From positions 25,313-89,312 of the forward strand of contig JAFQUE010000092.1 of NCBI GenBank assembly GCA_017408685.1: a stretch of DNA of 64,000 nucleotides, in the 5' to 3' direction. This DNA comes from Bacteroidaceae bacterium (GTDB lineage: Bacteria > Bacteroidota > Bacteroidia > Bacteroidales > Bacteroidaceae). The position numbers were made by a program, and so were the translations under genes. Positions 37,821-47,184 of the stretch are shown here, one piece after another; position 1 is the first letter of the stretch, and each line of letters opens with the position of its first letter. The notes below the pieces were generated by a model, which saw only the letters and a list, made by a program, of their open reading frames with translations, was not told the origin of the DNA and searched no databases.

Positions 37821-37833
37821 AAAATTACACAAA

Positions 37834-38688
37834 ATGAAAAAACTTTTTGCAATCGTTGCAGTTTTGGGTCTGTTCGGTACAGCTCAGGTTGCTGCACAAA
37901 CTGATGAAGTCAACAATGTTCAGCAGACAGAGGCAGTTGCTGATTCTGCTGCAGTAGCAAATGATTCTGTAGCAGTTGAGGAACCCGCAGTTGAGGAACC
38001 TGCTGCCGAAGAGGCTGCGGCACCTGTAGAGGTTGCCGAAGAGGCGGGTCTTGCCGGTGTTCACAAGTCTCTCAAGACAAAGTTTATCGAGGGTGGTGCC
38101 GAGTTTATGGCTCTTGTAGCAATTGCTATGGTTATCGGTCTCGCATTCTGTGTTGAGCGTATCATTTATTTGAGCATGGCTCAGGTTAACACAAAGAAAC
38201 TCATGGCAAGCATTGCTGATGCATTGTCAAAGAACGATGTTGAGGGTGCAAAGGAAATCTGCCGCAATACAGCTGGTCCTGTTGCCGCTATCTGCTACCA
38301 GGGCCTTCTCCGCATAGACGAGGGTCTTGAGACTGTTGAACGTTCAGTAGTTTCTTACGGCAGCCTCCAGTCTTCAATGCTTGAGAAGAACTGCTCATGG
38401 ATTACACTGTTCATCGCTATGGCTCCGTCACTCGGATTCTTGGGTACTGTGATCGGTATGGTTATGTCATTCGACGAAATCCAGCAGAAGGGTGACATTT
38501 CTCCAACTATCGTTGCCGGTGGTATGAAGGTGGCTCTTATCACTACTATCTACGGTATTCTTGTAGCTCTTATCCTTCAGGTATTCTACAACTTTATCCT
38601 TACCAAGATTGAGTCTCTTGTTTCAGACATGGAAGACAGTTCAATCACCCTCCTTGACCTTTTGACAAAGTTTAATTTGAAGAAGTAA
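37834..38688 (+). CDS. exbB: ExbB/TolQ-family proton channel protein
   Basis: 284 aa. It has a signal-like N-terminus (MKKLFAIVAVLGLFGTAQVAA, then Gln22), followed by a Val/Ala/Glu/Pro-rich periplasmic segment (about 25-70), unlike E. coli ExbB. The proton-channel core has three membrane segments: FMALVAIAMVIGLAFCVERI, APSLGFLGTVIGMVMSF and GGMKVALITTIYGILVALIL. With the ExbD proteins downstream it would energise TonB-dependent outer-membrane transport. First gene of a four-gene cluster. Confidence 0.92.
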   Translation: MKKLFAIVAVLGLFGTAQVAAQTDEVNNVQQTEAVADSAAVANDSVAVEEPAVEEPAAEEAAAPVEVAEEAGLAGVHKSLKTKFIEGGAEFMALVAIAMVIGLAFCVERIIYLSMAQVNTKKLMASIADALSKNDVEGAKEICRNTAGPVAAICYQGLLRIDEGLETVERSVVSYGSLQSSMLEKNCSWITLFIAMAPSLGFLGTVIGMVMSFDEIQQKGDISPTIVAGGMKVALITTIYGILVALILQVFYNFILTKIESLVSDMEDSSITLLDLLTKFNLKK

Positions 38689-38713
38689 TAACAGCTAACT
38701 GAATTATACAATT

Positions 38714-39250
38714 ATGAAAGCTGATTTTTATATTAAGTTATCCAAATGGGTGTTGCTAGCGCTGCTTTCTGTAACGCTGGTTATTCTTGCCTGCTTCTTC
38801 TTCGTTGGTTTTGACAACGAGATTGTATTGCCGGGCCAGGAAAAACCGCTTACCGACCCACAGTTCCTGCCAGTACTTATGTGGTGGATATATATATTGG
38901 TGATTGTACCAATTGTGCTGATTCTTGTGTATCAGACCATTGGGCTGGTGAAGAAGTTTATGGATAATCCCAAAGAGGCCGCCAAAGGTCTTGTTGGTCC
39001 GGTTCTGGCAATTGCGCTTGTAGTTGTTGCATATTTTATCGCAGCATCTTCAGAGTCTAATTCTCTTGAGGCAATACAGAACGGTACAGTAGCTCCTATC
39101 CTTATCAATAACGTCATTTGTGAGGATACAGGTTCTATGGTCCTGACAGATGCCCTGCTTTATGTGCAGTATGCATTGGCTGCCATATGTGTTGTTGTGA
39201 CACTCGTCAGCCTCGCAGGTCTGTTCAAATACGTTAACAAAGTTAAGTAA
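38714..39250 (+). CDS. membrane protein of the Exb cluster
   Basis: 178 aa with four hydrophobic segments: WVLLALLSVTLVILACFFFV, LMWWIYILVIVPIVLILVY, LVGPVLAIALVVVAYFIAAS and LYVQYALAAICVVVTLVSLA. No named family is recognised. It is embedded between exbB (25 bp) and exbD (5 bp), a position conserved in Bacteroidales to my knowledge, so it is probably an accessory subunit of the Exb motor. Confidence 0.7.
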   Translation: MKADFYIKLSKWVLLALLSVTLVILACFFFVGFDNEIVLPGQEKPLTDPQFLPVLMWWIYILVIVPIVLILVYQTIGLVKKFMDNPKEAAKGLVGPVLAIALVVVAYFIAASSESNSLEAIQNGTVAPILINNVICEDTGSMVLTDALLYVQYALAAICVVVTLVSLAGLFKYVNKVK

Positions 39251-39255
39251 CAGTC

Positions 39256-39960
39256 ATGGCTAAAGGTAATAGAAAAGTACCCGGAATCAACGCAAGTTCA
39301 ACAGCGGACATCTCGTTCATTCTGTTGATTTTCTTCCTTGTCGTGACTTCTATGAGCCACCAGACAGGTTTGAATTCGCGTCTTCCGGAAAAGACAGAGG
39401 ACAACACTCCACCGCCAAAGATTCTGCAGAGAAACGTGCTTGCGGTAAATGTGAACATGCATAGCAAGGTTCTCGTGAAGCCGGGTGATATGGAGGTGAG
39501 TGAGTTTGAGAACAGATATGGTGTAAAGGTTACCGATGTGCCTTTTGATAAGTTGCGTTGGATTGCCAAGGACTTTATCCGCAACCAGATAACCGACCAG
39601 CAGGGCAATGTCCTGATGAACGAGTTGGAGACTTATCCGGTGATGATAGATACCTTTGTAATCTGGAAGGACAAGGATGGAAATCCTCATGCACTTCCCG
39701 ATGGTCAGCCGCGCCGCATATCAAAGAACCACGTTATAACATTGACTACCGACCGTGCTTCGGAGTACAGCGTGTACTTCAAGGTTGCCAACGAACTCTA
39801 TGGTGCATACAATGAGTTGCGCAACGAACTCGCTGTTGAGGAGTATGGTAGGCCTTATAACGAACTCGATGGTAACCAGCAAGAGGTATGTCAGCAGTAT
39901 TACAAGATGAAAATCTATGAGGCTAAGCCCCAGGAGTCTACTGTAAACGTTCAACAATGA
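39256..39960 (+). CDS. exbD: ExbD-family biopolymer transport protein (first copy)
   Basis: 234 aa. The one membrane segment near the N-terminus carries the proton-relay Asp (SSTADISFILLIFFLVVTSM). The periplasmic part is longer than in E. coli ExbD, with an insertion around DQQGNVLMNELETYPVMIDT. It lies between the four-helix membrane protein and a second exbD, seven bases apart. Confidence 0.9.
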   Translation: MAKGNRKVPGINASSTADISFILLIFFLVVTSMSHQTGLNSRLPEKTEDNTPPPKILQRNVLAVNVNMHSKVLVKPGDMEVSEFENRYGVKVTDVPFDKLRWIAKDFIRNQITDQQGNVLMNELETYPVMIDTFVIWKDKDGNPHALPDGQPRRISKNHVITLTTDRASEYSVYFKVANELYGAYNELRNELAVEEYGRPYNELDGNQQEVCQQYYKMKIYEAKPQESTVNVQQ

Positions 39961-39967
39961 TTAAGCT

Positions 39968-40477
39968 ATGAGTAAATTTAATAACAAAGGTAAGGCAGAA
40001 ATGCCTGAATTGAATACATCGTCACTTCCTGACTTGATATTCTCAATCCTTTTCTTCTTCATGATTGTAACATCAATGCGTGAAGAGGAGTTGAAGGTTG
40101 AGTTCAAGGCACCTTCGGGAACCGAGCTTTCTAAGATTGAGCGTAAGACATCTGCGATAAATCTTTACATCGGTACTCCTAACCAGAGTTATGCAAAGCA
40201 ACTTGGTTCCGGTACCCGCGTACAAATCAATGACAAGTTCATTGAGGTATACGAGGTGGGCAAGCATGTTGCCGAGGAGCATAACACTATGAAGGGCGAC
40301 GATAAGGCCAATATGCGTGTGGTGCTTAAGGTTGACGCCGGTGAAGGCACTGAGGGCAGAAGACGTCCAAGTACTCAGATGGGTGTAGTGAGCGACGTTA
40401 AAGAGGAACTCCGTGAGATTGGAGCCTTGTCAATCATGTACTCTGCGGAGTATGACGTAAAAAGAAACGAACAGTAA
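39968..40477 (+). CDS. exbD: ExbD-family biopolymer transport protein (second copy)
   Basis: 169 aa. The membrane segment SSLPDLIFSILFFFMIVTSM keeps the essential Asp, and the periplasmic domain is shorter than in the first copy. Two different ExbD proteins per ExbB is the usual Bacteroidota arrangement, suggesting a heteromeric stator. The cluster ends at a strong terminator 14 bp downstream. Confidence 0.9.
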   Translation: MSKFNNKGKAEMPELNTSSLPDLIFSILFFFMIVTSMREEELKVEFKAPSGTELSKIERKTSAINLYIGTPNQSYAKQLGSGTRVQINDKFIEVYEVGKHVAEEHNTMKGDDKANMRVVLKVDAGEGTEGRRRPSTQMGVVSDVKEELREIGALSIMYSAEYDVKRNEQ

Positions 40478-40490
40478 TTAATTCTTATAC

Positions 40491-40530
40491 ACAAGAAAGC
40501 CGCAACTGCGTTGCGGCTTTCTTGTTTTTG
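40491..40530 (+). terminator. intrinsic terminator of the Exb cluster
   Basis: A perfect 16-bp stem (40491-40506 with 40510-40525), loop TGC, followed by TTTTT. Confidence 0.9.
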
Positions 40531-40546
40531 CTGGGGAAGAGGATTG

Positions 40547-40580
40547 CCTTGTCGCCCTTTTTTTGCCCTTGTCGCCCTTT
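40547..40580 (+). repeat. two copies of CCTTGTCGCCCTTT
   Basis: A 14-mer repeated once with a 20-bp period (40547-40560, 40567-40580), followed by T runs. It lies between the Exb terminator and the end of folA; meaning unknown. Confidence 0.5.
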
Positions 40581-40599
40581 TAGTTTTTTTTTAGCCGTA

Positions 40600-41100
40600 T
40601 CAAGAGCGTTCCCTTCTCACATATGTTACAAACCTGTATTCGTGTTCGTGTTTCTCGTCTTTGCCGAAGTCTTCATCTTCAATAATCTCCCATTCCCTTT
40701 TGTTGAATTCCGGGAAGAATGCGTCGGCCTTTTCCGGCGTGTCTTTTACCTCTGTAAGGCAAAGGATGTCGGCGTTTGGCATTGCGGCCTTGTATAATGT
40801 CTCTCCGCCTATTATGTATACAATATCTTCGTTGTTGCAGTTTGCAAGTGCTTCTTCAAGAGAGTGGAATGTCTCGGCACCCGGGAACTCGTTCTGTTTG
40901 CGCGAAAGCACTATGTTCCTGCGATTGGGCAGGGCGCCTTTGGGCAATGAACGGAATGTGTTGCTGCCCATTATTATTGTATGCCCGGTAGTGAGGGCTT
41001 TGAAACGCTTGAGGTCATTCGGCAACCAATAGATTAACTTGTTTTCAAAACCGATAGCGTTGTTCTCGGCTATGGCTGCAATCAATGCAAGTCTGTACAT
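40600..41100 (-). CDS. folA: dihydrofolate reductase
   Basis: 166 aa. It reduces dihydrofolate to tetrahydrofolate with NADPH. Family landmarks are LIAAIAENNAIGFENKL, WLPNDLKRFKALT with the catalytic Asp29, TIIMGSNTFRSLP and YIIGGETLYKAAM. It lies 18 bp after thyA, which produces its substrate, so the two form an operon. Confidence 0.95.
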   Translation of the reverse strand: MYRLALIAAIAENNAIGFENKLIYWLPNDLKRFKALTTGHTIIMGSNTFRSLPKGALPNRRNIVLSRKQNEFPGAETFHSLEEALANCNNEDIVYIIGGETLYKAAMPNADILCLTEVKDTPEKADAFFPEFNKREWEIIEDEDFGKDEKHEHEYRFVTYVRRERS

Positions 41101-41118
41101 GACTTAATGTTGTTTCAA

Positions 41119-41913
41119 TTATACTGCTACAACGCCTTTGATGTGCGGATGTGCGTCGTAATCTTCAAGTGAAAAATCTTCGAACCTGAATGAAAAAATG
41201 TCCTTTACGTTCGGGTTGATAACCATTCTTGGCAGTTTCTTTGGTTCACGTGTTAGCTGCAACTTTGCTTGCTCTATGTGGTTCAAGTAAAGATGAGCGT
41301 CGCCAAGAGTGTGTATGAACTCTCCGGCCTTAAGTCCGGTCACCTGTGCCATCATCTGCAACAGCAGTGCGTATGAAGCGATGTTGAACGGAACTCCAAG
41401 GAAGCAGTCGGCACTGCGTTGGTAGAGCTGCAGACTCAGTTTGCCGTCGGCTACATAGAACTGGAACATTGCGTGGCAGGGTGGCAGGTTCATGTTCTTG
41501 ATGTCTGCAACGTTCCATGCGTTCACTATTATCCTGCGTGAGTCGGGGTTGTTCTTTATGGTTTCCACAACCTCCTTTATCTGGTCTATGTGCTCGCCGT
41601 CATATCCGGGCCATGAACGCCACTGGTAACCGTATATGTGTCCCAGGTCGCCGTTCTCATCGGCCCACTCGTTCCATATGCGTACCCCGTTCTCTTGCAG
41701 GTACTTTACATTAGTGTCTCCGTTGAGAAACCACAGCAGTTCGTGGATTATTGATTTCAGGTGAAGTTTCTTTGTCGTTAGGCACGGAAAACCGTCTTCG
41801 AGGTTAAAGCGCATTTGGTGTCCGAACACACTTATTGTTCCGGTGCCTGTACGGTCGTCTTTTCTGGTCCCTTCTGTGAGTATCCTGTCCAGCAAGTCAA
41901 GGTATTGTTTCAT
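41119..41913 (-). CDS. thyA: thymidylate synthase
   Basis: 264 aa, the same length as the E. coli enzyme. It makes dTMP from dUMP using methylene-tetrahydrofolate. The nucleophile is Cys146 in [48 protein letters not shown] and HLYLNHIEQ are all conserved. First gene of thyA-folA. A TATCTTCG -7-like box on the minus strand is at 41944-41951. Confidence 0.97.
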   Translation of the reverse strand: MKQYLDLLDRILTEGTRKDDRTGTGTISVFGHQMRFNLEDGFPCLTTKKLHLKSIIHELLWFLNGDTNVKYLQENGVRIWNEWADENGDLGHIYGYQWRSWPGYDGEHIDQIKEVVETIKNNPDSRRIIVNAWNVADIKNMNLPPCHAMFQFYVADGKLSLQLYQRSADCFLGVPFNIASYALLLQMMAQVTGLKAGEFIHTLGDAHLYLNHIEQAKLQLTREPKKLPRMVINPNVKDIFSFRFEDFSLEDYDAHPHIKGVVAV

Positions 41914-42086
41914 GCTTCTGTCTCTTTTGTATTATATCTTTTGCGAAGATAATGAAATTAAACGAAAAAGAGATAACCTGCGCGGCATAAAATATTTACA
42001 GAGAGTGTGATGTTTTCTTAAAGGTTAAATTTGTTTATATTATATAATAATACACAATAAAAAGGCGCTTGAATGTATATTTTTTG

Positions 42087-42094
42087 TATCTTTG
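42087..42094 (+). promoter_or_regulatory. -7 box upstream of the rRNA methyltransferase gene
   Basis: TATCTTTG, an exact -7 element, 40 bp before the ATG; -33 is poor. Confidence 0.4.
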
Positions 42095-42100
42095 CGGTAA

Positions 42101-42122
42101 CGCCGCCTTGTATGTGGCGGCG
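42101..42122 (+). promoter_or_regulatory. hairpin in the leader of the rRNA methyltransferase gene
   Basis: CGCCGCC (42101-42107) pairs perfectly with GGCGGCG (42116-42122) over an eight-base loop. It begins at the predicted transcript start and ends 12 bp before the ATG, close enough to affect translation. Confidence 0.35.
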
Positions 42123-42134
42123 TGAGATTGTTCT

Positions 42135-43490
42135 ATGGAACTGAATGCCGAATTTGTGGAAAGAACGCGTGCGCTCTTCGGCGAAGAGATGTATGACCGC
42201 TTTGTCAAGGCGCTTGAAGAGGAGCCCGTGACAAGTGTCCGTCATAATGTGAAGAAGGGCTATGCGGCGCTGCATGGGGAACAGGTCCCCTGGGCTGCCG
42301 ACGGCAGATATCTTGCCGAGCGTCCGGTCTTTACGGCCGACCCGCTTTTCCATGCAGGTTGCTATTATGTGCAGGAGGCTTCTTCCATGTTCATTGAACA
42401 GGCGGTGAGGCAGTATGTAACTTCCCCAGTCCGCGCACTTGACCTGTGTGCGGCCCCGGGCGGCAAGTCTACACACTTGTTGTCACTTCTTCCACAGGGT
42501 AGCATGCTTGTGTCCAACGAACCTATGCCGTTGCGTGCACTGGTGCTTGCAGAGAATGTGGTGAAATGGGGTAATGCGTCGGCCGTGGTTACAAAGAACG
42601 AACCTGCCGATTTTGCACCATTGCGCAATTTCTTTGACTTTGTGCTTGTCGACGCTCCATGCTCGGGTGAGGGCATGTTCCGCAAGGACTCTTTTGCTGT
42701 CGAGCAGTGGAGTGTGGCAAATGTGAGACAGTGCGCCAGAAAACAAAGGGAAATATTGTCAGACATTTGGGACTCGTTGCGTCCCGGGGGACTGATGGTG
42801 TATAGTACATGTACGTTCAATCGTGAAGAAAACGAGGATTGCGTCGAGTGGATAGCCGAAACGCTTGGGGCCGAAGTCCTGAACGTTGAAACAGAAGAAG
42901 GTTGGAACATTGTTGGTTCGCTCACCACTAAAGGGCTTCCTGTGTTCCGCTTTGTGCCCGGCAGAACCAGGGGGGAAGGACTTTTTATGGCTTTGCTCAG
43001 AAAAGACGGTGACGCCGGCATTTCACAACATCGTATGCCGCGTATGAAGGCTGTTGACGCTAAAATGTTGCGTGAGGTCAGTAAATGGATAAGGCAACCG
43101 GCTGGTTTTGACATTGTAATGCAGGGCGAGACTTTGGTGGCAATGCCAAAGGAGCACACAGCGGCAATGCTTCTCATGCAACAGAAACTCAAGGTATTGC
43201 ATTGCGCTCTGCCGCTTGCCGATGTAAAGAACGGCAAACTGTTGCCTTTGCACGCCTTGGCTATGAGTGCGGAACTTGAGCCTTCAGCCTTCAAGAGTGT
43301 TGAGGTAGAGAGGGAAAGTGCCCTTTCGTACCTGCACCGCGAGGCAATGCATTTTGAGAAAGAACCTGTGGGGTACCTGCTTGTCACATACAATGGTGCA
43401 CCGTTGGGGTTTGTGAAGAACATAGGCAACAGAGCGAACAATCTCTATCCGGCAGAATGGAGAATACGTAAGAATCCGTTGGAATTATAA
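42135..43490 (+). CDS. rsmF: rRNA cytosine-C5-methyltransferase (RsmF/NOL1-NOP2-sun family)
   Basis: 451 aa. The SAM motif LDLCAAPGGKSTHLLSLL, motif IV with Cys (VDAPCSGEGMFRKD) and motif VI with the catalytic Cys (MVYSTCTFNREENED) define the RNA m5C methyltransferase family. The extended C-terminal part (about 300-451, ending NRANNLYPAEWRIRKNP) is the RsmF/YebU-type domain with a PUA-like fold. The exact rRNA position is not certain. dsbD follows after 16 bp. Confidence 0.9.
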   Translation: MELNAEFVERTRALFGEEMYDRFVKALEEEPVTSVRHNVKKGYAALHGEQVPWAADGRYLAERPVFTADPLFHAGCYYVQEASSMFIEQAVRQYVTSPVRALDLCAAPGGKSTHLLSLLPQGSMLVSNEPMPLRALVLAENVVKWGNASAVVTKNEPADFAPLRNFFDFVLVDAPCSGEGMFRKDSFAVEQWSVANVRQCARKQREILSDIWDSLRPGGLMVYSTCTFNREENEDCVEWIAETLGAEVLNVETEEGWNIVGSLTTKGLPVFRFVPGRTRGEGLFMALLRKDGDAGISQHRMPRMKAVDAKMLREVSKWIRQPAGFDIVMQGETLVAMPKEHTAAMLLMQQKLKVLHCALPLADVKNGKLLPLHALAMSAELEPSAFKSVEVERESALSYLHREAMHFEKEPVGYLLVTYNGAPLGFVKNIGNRANNLYPAEWRIRKNPLEL

Positions 43491-43506
43491 AACAAAATAT
43501 ATAGAC

Positions 43507-45621
43507 ATGAAGAAACTATTTTTATCGTTGATGATGTTGCTCTCATTCATTCAGGTGAGCGCACAGTTCGGAGGCTATGACCCCGTGTCAATGGAAGAGA
43601 CCGTTACCGTGAAAGGCAACGAAGGTACTATCGAGTTCGAAGCATACATCGAGAATGGATTCCATCTCTATTCTACCGATGTCCCTTCAGGCGGCCCGAC
43701 ACCTCTCACCGTGAAATATCACGTTGTTGAGGGCGCCGAACTTGTTGGTGAACTCCAACCCGGTGACGGTGTAAAGAGGGAGTTTGACCCAATCTTCGAG
43801 ATTGAGGTGCCTTTCTTCGACGAGACAGCATTGTTTACTCAAAAGATAAAACTTCTTGGCGGAGACTATCGCATTGAGGGAACTCTCAGTTACCAGTCAT
43901 GCGGTGACGGACAGTGTTTCATGGGACGTTATGACTTTGAGGTGAAGGGTACGGCCGAGAAGAAGGCTGCTCCTGCTTCGGTTAAAAAGGAGACCCCAAA
44001 GCCTGTTGAACCCAAGGTTGAGCCCAAAGCCGAGCCCAAGGCAGAAATGCCTACCGAGCCGGTTGTTGAACCGATAAAGGAAACAGTTTCGGAACCTGTT
44101 GCAGAACCTGTTGCTGAGTCTGTAGCCGAAGCGGCAGATTCTCTTCAAACTGCCGCTTCGGACGTTACCGTTGACAAGAATTCCGAGGAGTATATCTGGA
44201 GAAGTGTCATTGACGAACTTAACTCTTTCAGTCAGGAAGGCAGTTCCTCTCTGTGGGTAATCTTTGTGCTTGGATTCGGCGCAGGTCTTATCGCTCTCCT
44301 CACCCCATGCGTATGGCCAATCATACCAATGACAGTGAGTTTCTTCCTCAAACGTTCAAAGGACCGTTCAAAGGCAATCCGTGAGGCGGTAATATATGGA
44401 GCATCAATAATTGTGATATATCTGCTTCTTGGTGTGCTTGTGACACTTATCTTTGGTGCCGGAGCTCTGAATGCTCTCTCTACGAGTGCCGTGTTCAACA
44501 TCTTCTTCTTCCTTATGCTTGTTGCTTTCGGTGCTTCGTTCCTTGGCGGTTTCGAGTTGACATTGCCCTCTTCATGGACAAACAAGGTTGATGAGAAGGC
44601 CGGCAACACAACCGGTCTGCTCAGTATATTCCTCATGGCATTTACCCTTGTGCTTGTATCATTCTCATGTACAGGTCCAATCATCGGTTTTATGCTTGTC
44701 TCTGTGGCCGACTCGGGTGAAATACTTGCACCTTCAGTAGGTATGTTCGCGTTTGCTCTTGCTTTGGCATTGCCGTTCACACTGTTTGCGCTCTTCCCTT
44801 CACTCCTGAAGCAGACACCGCGTTCAGGCAGTTGGATGAACACCATCAAGGTTGTTCTCGGTTTTGTAGAACTGGCATTCTCGCTCAAATTCCTTTCGGT
44901 TGCCGATTTGGCATACGGTTGGGGTATCCTTGACCGCGAGACATTCCTGGCTCTGTGGATTGCACTGTTCCTTATACTCGGTCTTTATCTGCTCAATATT
45001 ATCCGTTTCCCGCACGATGAGAGCGACGATAAAAAGACATCTGTTCCCGGTTTCTTTGCCGGCCTGGTGTCGATAGCATTTGCCATTTACATGATTCCGG
45101 GTCTTTGGGGTGCGCCATGTAAGGCCATCAGTGCCTTTGCGCCGCCAATGAAGACACAGGATTTCAGTCTGTACAACAATGATTTCAAGCCTCATACCGA
45201 TGATTTTGAGACTGCTCTCCGCATGAGTCAGACTACCGGCAAACCGGTAATGCTTGACTTCACAGGTCATGGTTGCGTGAACTGCCGCGAGATGGAGGCT
45301 GCAGTATGGAGCGATGACCGTGTAATAGATATCATGCGCAATGACTACATTGTTGCTTCGCTTTATGTCGACGACAAGACTGAACTAGAGAAACCTTTCA
45401 AGGTCAAGGGCGATGATGGCAAAATGGTGTGGATAACAACAGTAGGCGAGAAGTGGACATATCTGCAGAACCACAAATTCGGTGGCAGTGCCCAACCGTT
45501 CTATGTGCTTGTCGATGCTCATGGTGACCCGCTTACATCATCATACAGTTATAATACCGACATCGACGCATACATAAGGTTCCTTGAAAAGGGTATTGAT
45601 AATTTCAAATCACAGGAATAA
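43507..45621 (+). CDS. dsbD: thiol:disulfide interchange protein DsbD
   Basis: 704 aa. The signal peptide MKKLFLSLMMLLSFIQVSA is followed by Gln20. Domains: periplasmic DsbD_N (about 30-150), a Glu/Pro/Val/Ala-rich linker with PKVEPKAEPKAE-like repeats (about 155-215), a hydrophobic DsbD core of about eight membrane segments (about 245-540), and a thioredoxin domain with CVNC (GHGCVNCREMEAAVW). It moves electrons from cytoplasmic thioredoxin to periplasmic thiol proteins. Probably co-transcribed with the rRNA methyltransferase gene upstream. Confidence 0.93.
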   Translation: MKKLFLSLMMLLSFIQVSAQFGGYDPVSMEETVTVKGNEGTIEFEAYIENGFHLYSTDVPSGGPTPLTVKYHVVEGAELVGELQPGDGVKREFDPIFEIEVPFFDETALFTQKIKLLGGDYRIEGTLSYQSCGDGQCFMGRYDFEVKGTAEKKAAPASVKKETPKPVEPKVEPKAEPKAEMPTEPVVEPIKETVSEPVAEPVAESVAEAADSLQTAASDVTVDKNSEEYIWRSVIDELNSFSQEGSSSLWVIFVLGFGAGLIALLTPCVWPIIPMTVSFFLKRSKDRSKAIREAVIYGASIIVIYLLLGVLVTLIFGAGALNALSTSAVFNIFFFLMLVAFGASFLGGFELTLPSSWTNKVDEKAGNTTGLLSIFLMAFTLVLVSFSCTGPIIGFMLVSVADSGEILAPSVGMFAFALALALPFTLFALFPSLLKQTPRSGSWMNTIKVVLGFVELAFSLKFLSVADLAYGWGILDRETFLALWIALFLILGLYLLNIIRFPHDESDDKKTSVPGFFAGLVSIAFAIYMIPGLWGAPCKAISAFAPPMKTQDFSLYNNDFKPHTDDFETALRMSQTTGKPVMLDFTGHGCVNCREMEAAVWSDDRVIDIMRNDYIVASLYVDDKTELEKPFKVKGDDGKMVWITTVGEKWTYLQNHKFGGSAQPFYVLVDAHGDPLTSSYSYNTDIDAYIRFLEKGIDNFKSQE

Positions 45622-45675
45622 TTAACGACGGAACGGGTTCCGTGTGATGAACCCCAAAGAAATATCTATACAATA

Positions 45676-47184
45676 ATGAATCTGACACCTTTTGCGAAAC
45701 CTGTCTTTAAAAGCAGGGTCAGTAAAATATCGGAATATGCCACAAGGACGGAATGCATACAGCGTTCCGTCCTGAAACGCCTTCTCTCTGCTTCGTCGTC
45801 TACAGAGTGGGGTATAAAGCACGGTTATCCAGCAATAAGGAATTATGAGCAGTTTGCAAGTTCTGTCGCAGTGCAGGACTATGAGAGTCTGAAGGGATAT
45901 ATCGAACGCATGCGCCAAGGAGAGAAGGATGTCCTTTGGAAGGGACGCTGCAAATGGTTCGCAAAATCATCGGGCACGACAAACGACAAGAGCAAGTTTA
46001 TACCCGTCACTCCTCAAGGTCTGCAGAATGCGCATTACAAAGGTGGTTTTGACGTAGTTGCACAGTACGTGGCAAACAATCCCAAGAGCCGTATATTTTC
46101 GGGCAAAGGCCTGATACTTGGCGGCAGTCATGCTCCAAACTACAATTTGCCGGGTACTCTTGTGGGCGACCTGAGTGCCATCCTCATCGAGAATTGCAGC
46201 GCATTTGTCAATATGATGCGTGTTCCCGGCAAGGATATTGCTCTGTTGAGCGATTTTGAAGAGAAAATGGAGCGTATTGCCCGTGCCACATGCAATGTTA
46301 ATGTGACCAACCTGTCGGGTGTCCCGTCATGGATGATGGCTGTACTGAAGCACATGCTCGACATTACAGGCAAACAGGGTGTGGAGGATTTGTGGCCCAA
46401 CCTCGAAGTGTTCTTCCATGGCGGTGTGGCATTCACGCCTTACAGGGAACAGTACAAGCAGATAATCCGTAAGGAGAGCATGAAGTACATGGAGACGTAC
46501 AATGCCAGTGAAGGATTCTTCGGTATACAGAACGACCCCGCCGACCCGGCAATGCTGCTCATGATTGACTATGACATCTTCTATGAGTTCATTCCTTTTG
46601 ACGAGTTAGGTTCACCCAATCCGCGTGTGCTTCCTCTTTGGGAGGTGGAGACCGGGAAGAATTATGCAATGCTCATCTCAACATCATGCGGCCTTTGGCG
46701 TTATATGATTGGTGATACTGTACGTTTTACAAGTAAGGACCCATACAAATTCGTGATAACCGGCCGTACAAAGCATTTTATAAATGCATTTGGTGAGGAA
46801 TTGGTTGTTGACAATGCCGAAAAAGGACTTCAGGAAGCCTGCGAAAGGACCGGTGCTTTGGTCCGTGAATATACTGCAGCCCCTGTATTTATGGATTCCA
46901 ATGCAAAATGCCGTCATCAATGGCTCATAGAGTTTGCCAAGAAACCGACTTCGCCCGATGAGTTTGCCAAGATTCTTGACACTGCATTGCAGCAGATAAA
47001 TTCCGACTACGAGGCGAAGCGTTATAAGAACAAGACAATGCAGCAACTTGAACTTGTCGTGGCCCGCGATGGTTTGTTCAACGATTGGCTCAAGAGCAAG
47101 GGAAAACTTGGCGGTCAGCATAAAGTGCCGCGCTTGAGCAATAGCAGACAATATATTGAGGAACTGTTGAAAATGAATGAATGA
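45676..47184 (+). CDS. GH3 (auxin-responsive promoter)-family acyl-adenylate enzyme
   Basis: 502 aa. The GH3 fold is recognisable from KWFAKSSGTTNDKSKFIPVT (nucleotide-binding loop), ETYNASEGFFGIQNDP, CGLWRYMIGDTVRF and VITGRTKHFINAFGEELV. In plants GH3 enzymes couple amino acids to hormones; bacterial members are common in Bacteroidota but their substrates are unknown. It overlaps the next gene by four bases (ATGA). Confidence 0.88.
   Translation: MNLTPFAKPVFKSRVSKISEYATRTECIQRSVLKRLLSASSSTEWGIKHGYPAIRNYEQFASSVAVQDYESLKGYIERMRQGEKDVLWKGRCKWFAKSSGTTNDKSKFIPVTPQGLQNAHYKGGFDVVAQYVANNPKSRIFSGKGLILGGSHAPNYNLPGTLVGDLSAILIENCSAFVNMMRVPGKDIALLSDFEEKMERIARATCNVNVTNLSGVPSWMMAVLKHMLDITGKQGVEDLWPNLEVFFHGGVAFTPYREQYKQIIRKESMKYMETYNASEGFFGIQNDPADPAMLLMIDYDIFYEFIPFDELGSPNPRVLPLWEVETGKNYAMLISTSCGLWRYMIGDTVRFTSKDPYKFVITGRTKHFINAFGEELVVDNAEKGLQEACERTGALVREYTAAPVFMDSNAKCRHQWLIEFAKKPTSPDEFAKILDTALQQINSDYEAKRYKNKTMQQLELVVARDGLFNDWLKSKGKLGGQHKVPRLSNSRQYIEELLKMNE

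Noticed and set aside
42365-43441. 358-codon minus-strand ORF
   Set aside because: Antisense shadow of the rRNA methyltransferase gene; Ser/Thr-rich with no domain.
43960-44150. Repeat element in dsbD
   Set aside because: Only a low-complexity Glu/Pro/Val/Ala linker inside the protein.
45628-45643. Short inverted repeat between dsbD and the GH3 gene as a terminator
   Set aside because: Seven-bp arms (ACGGAAC / GTTCCGT) but no T tract in either direction.
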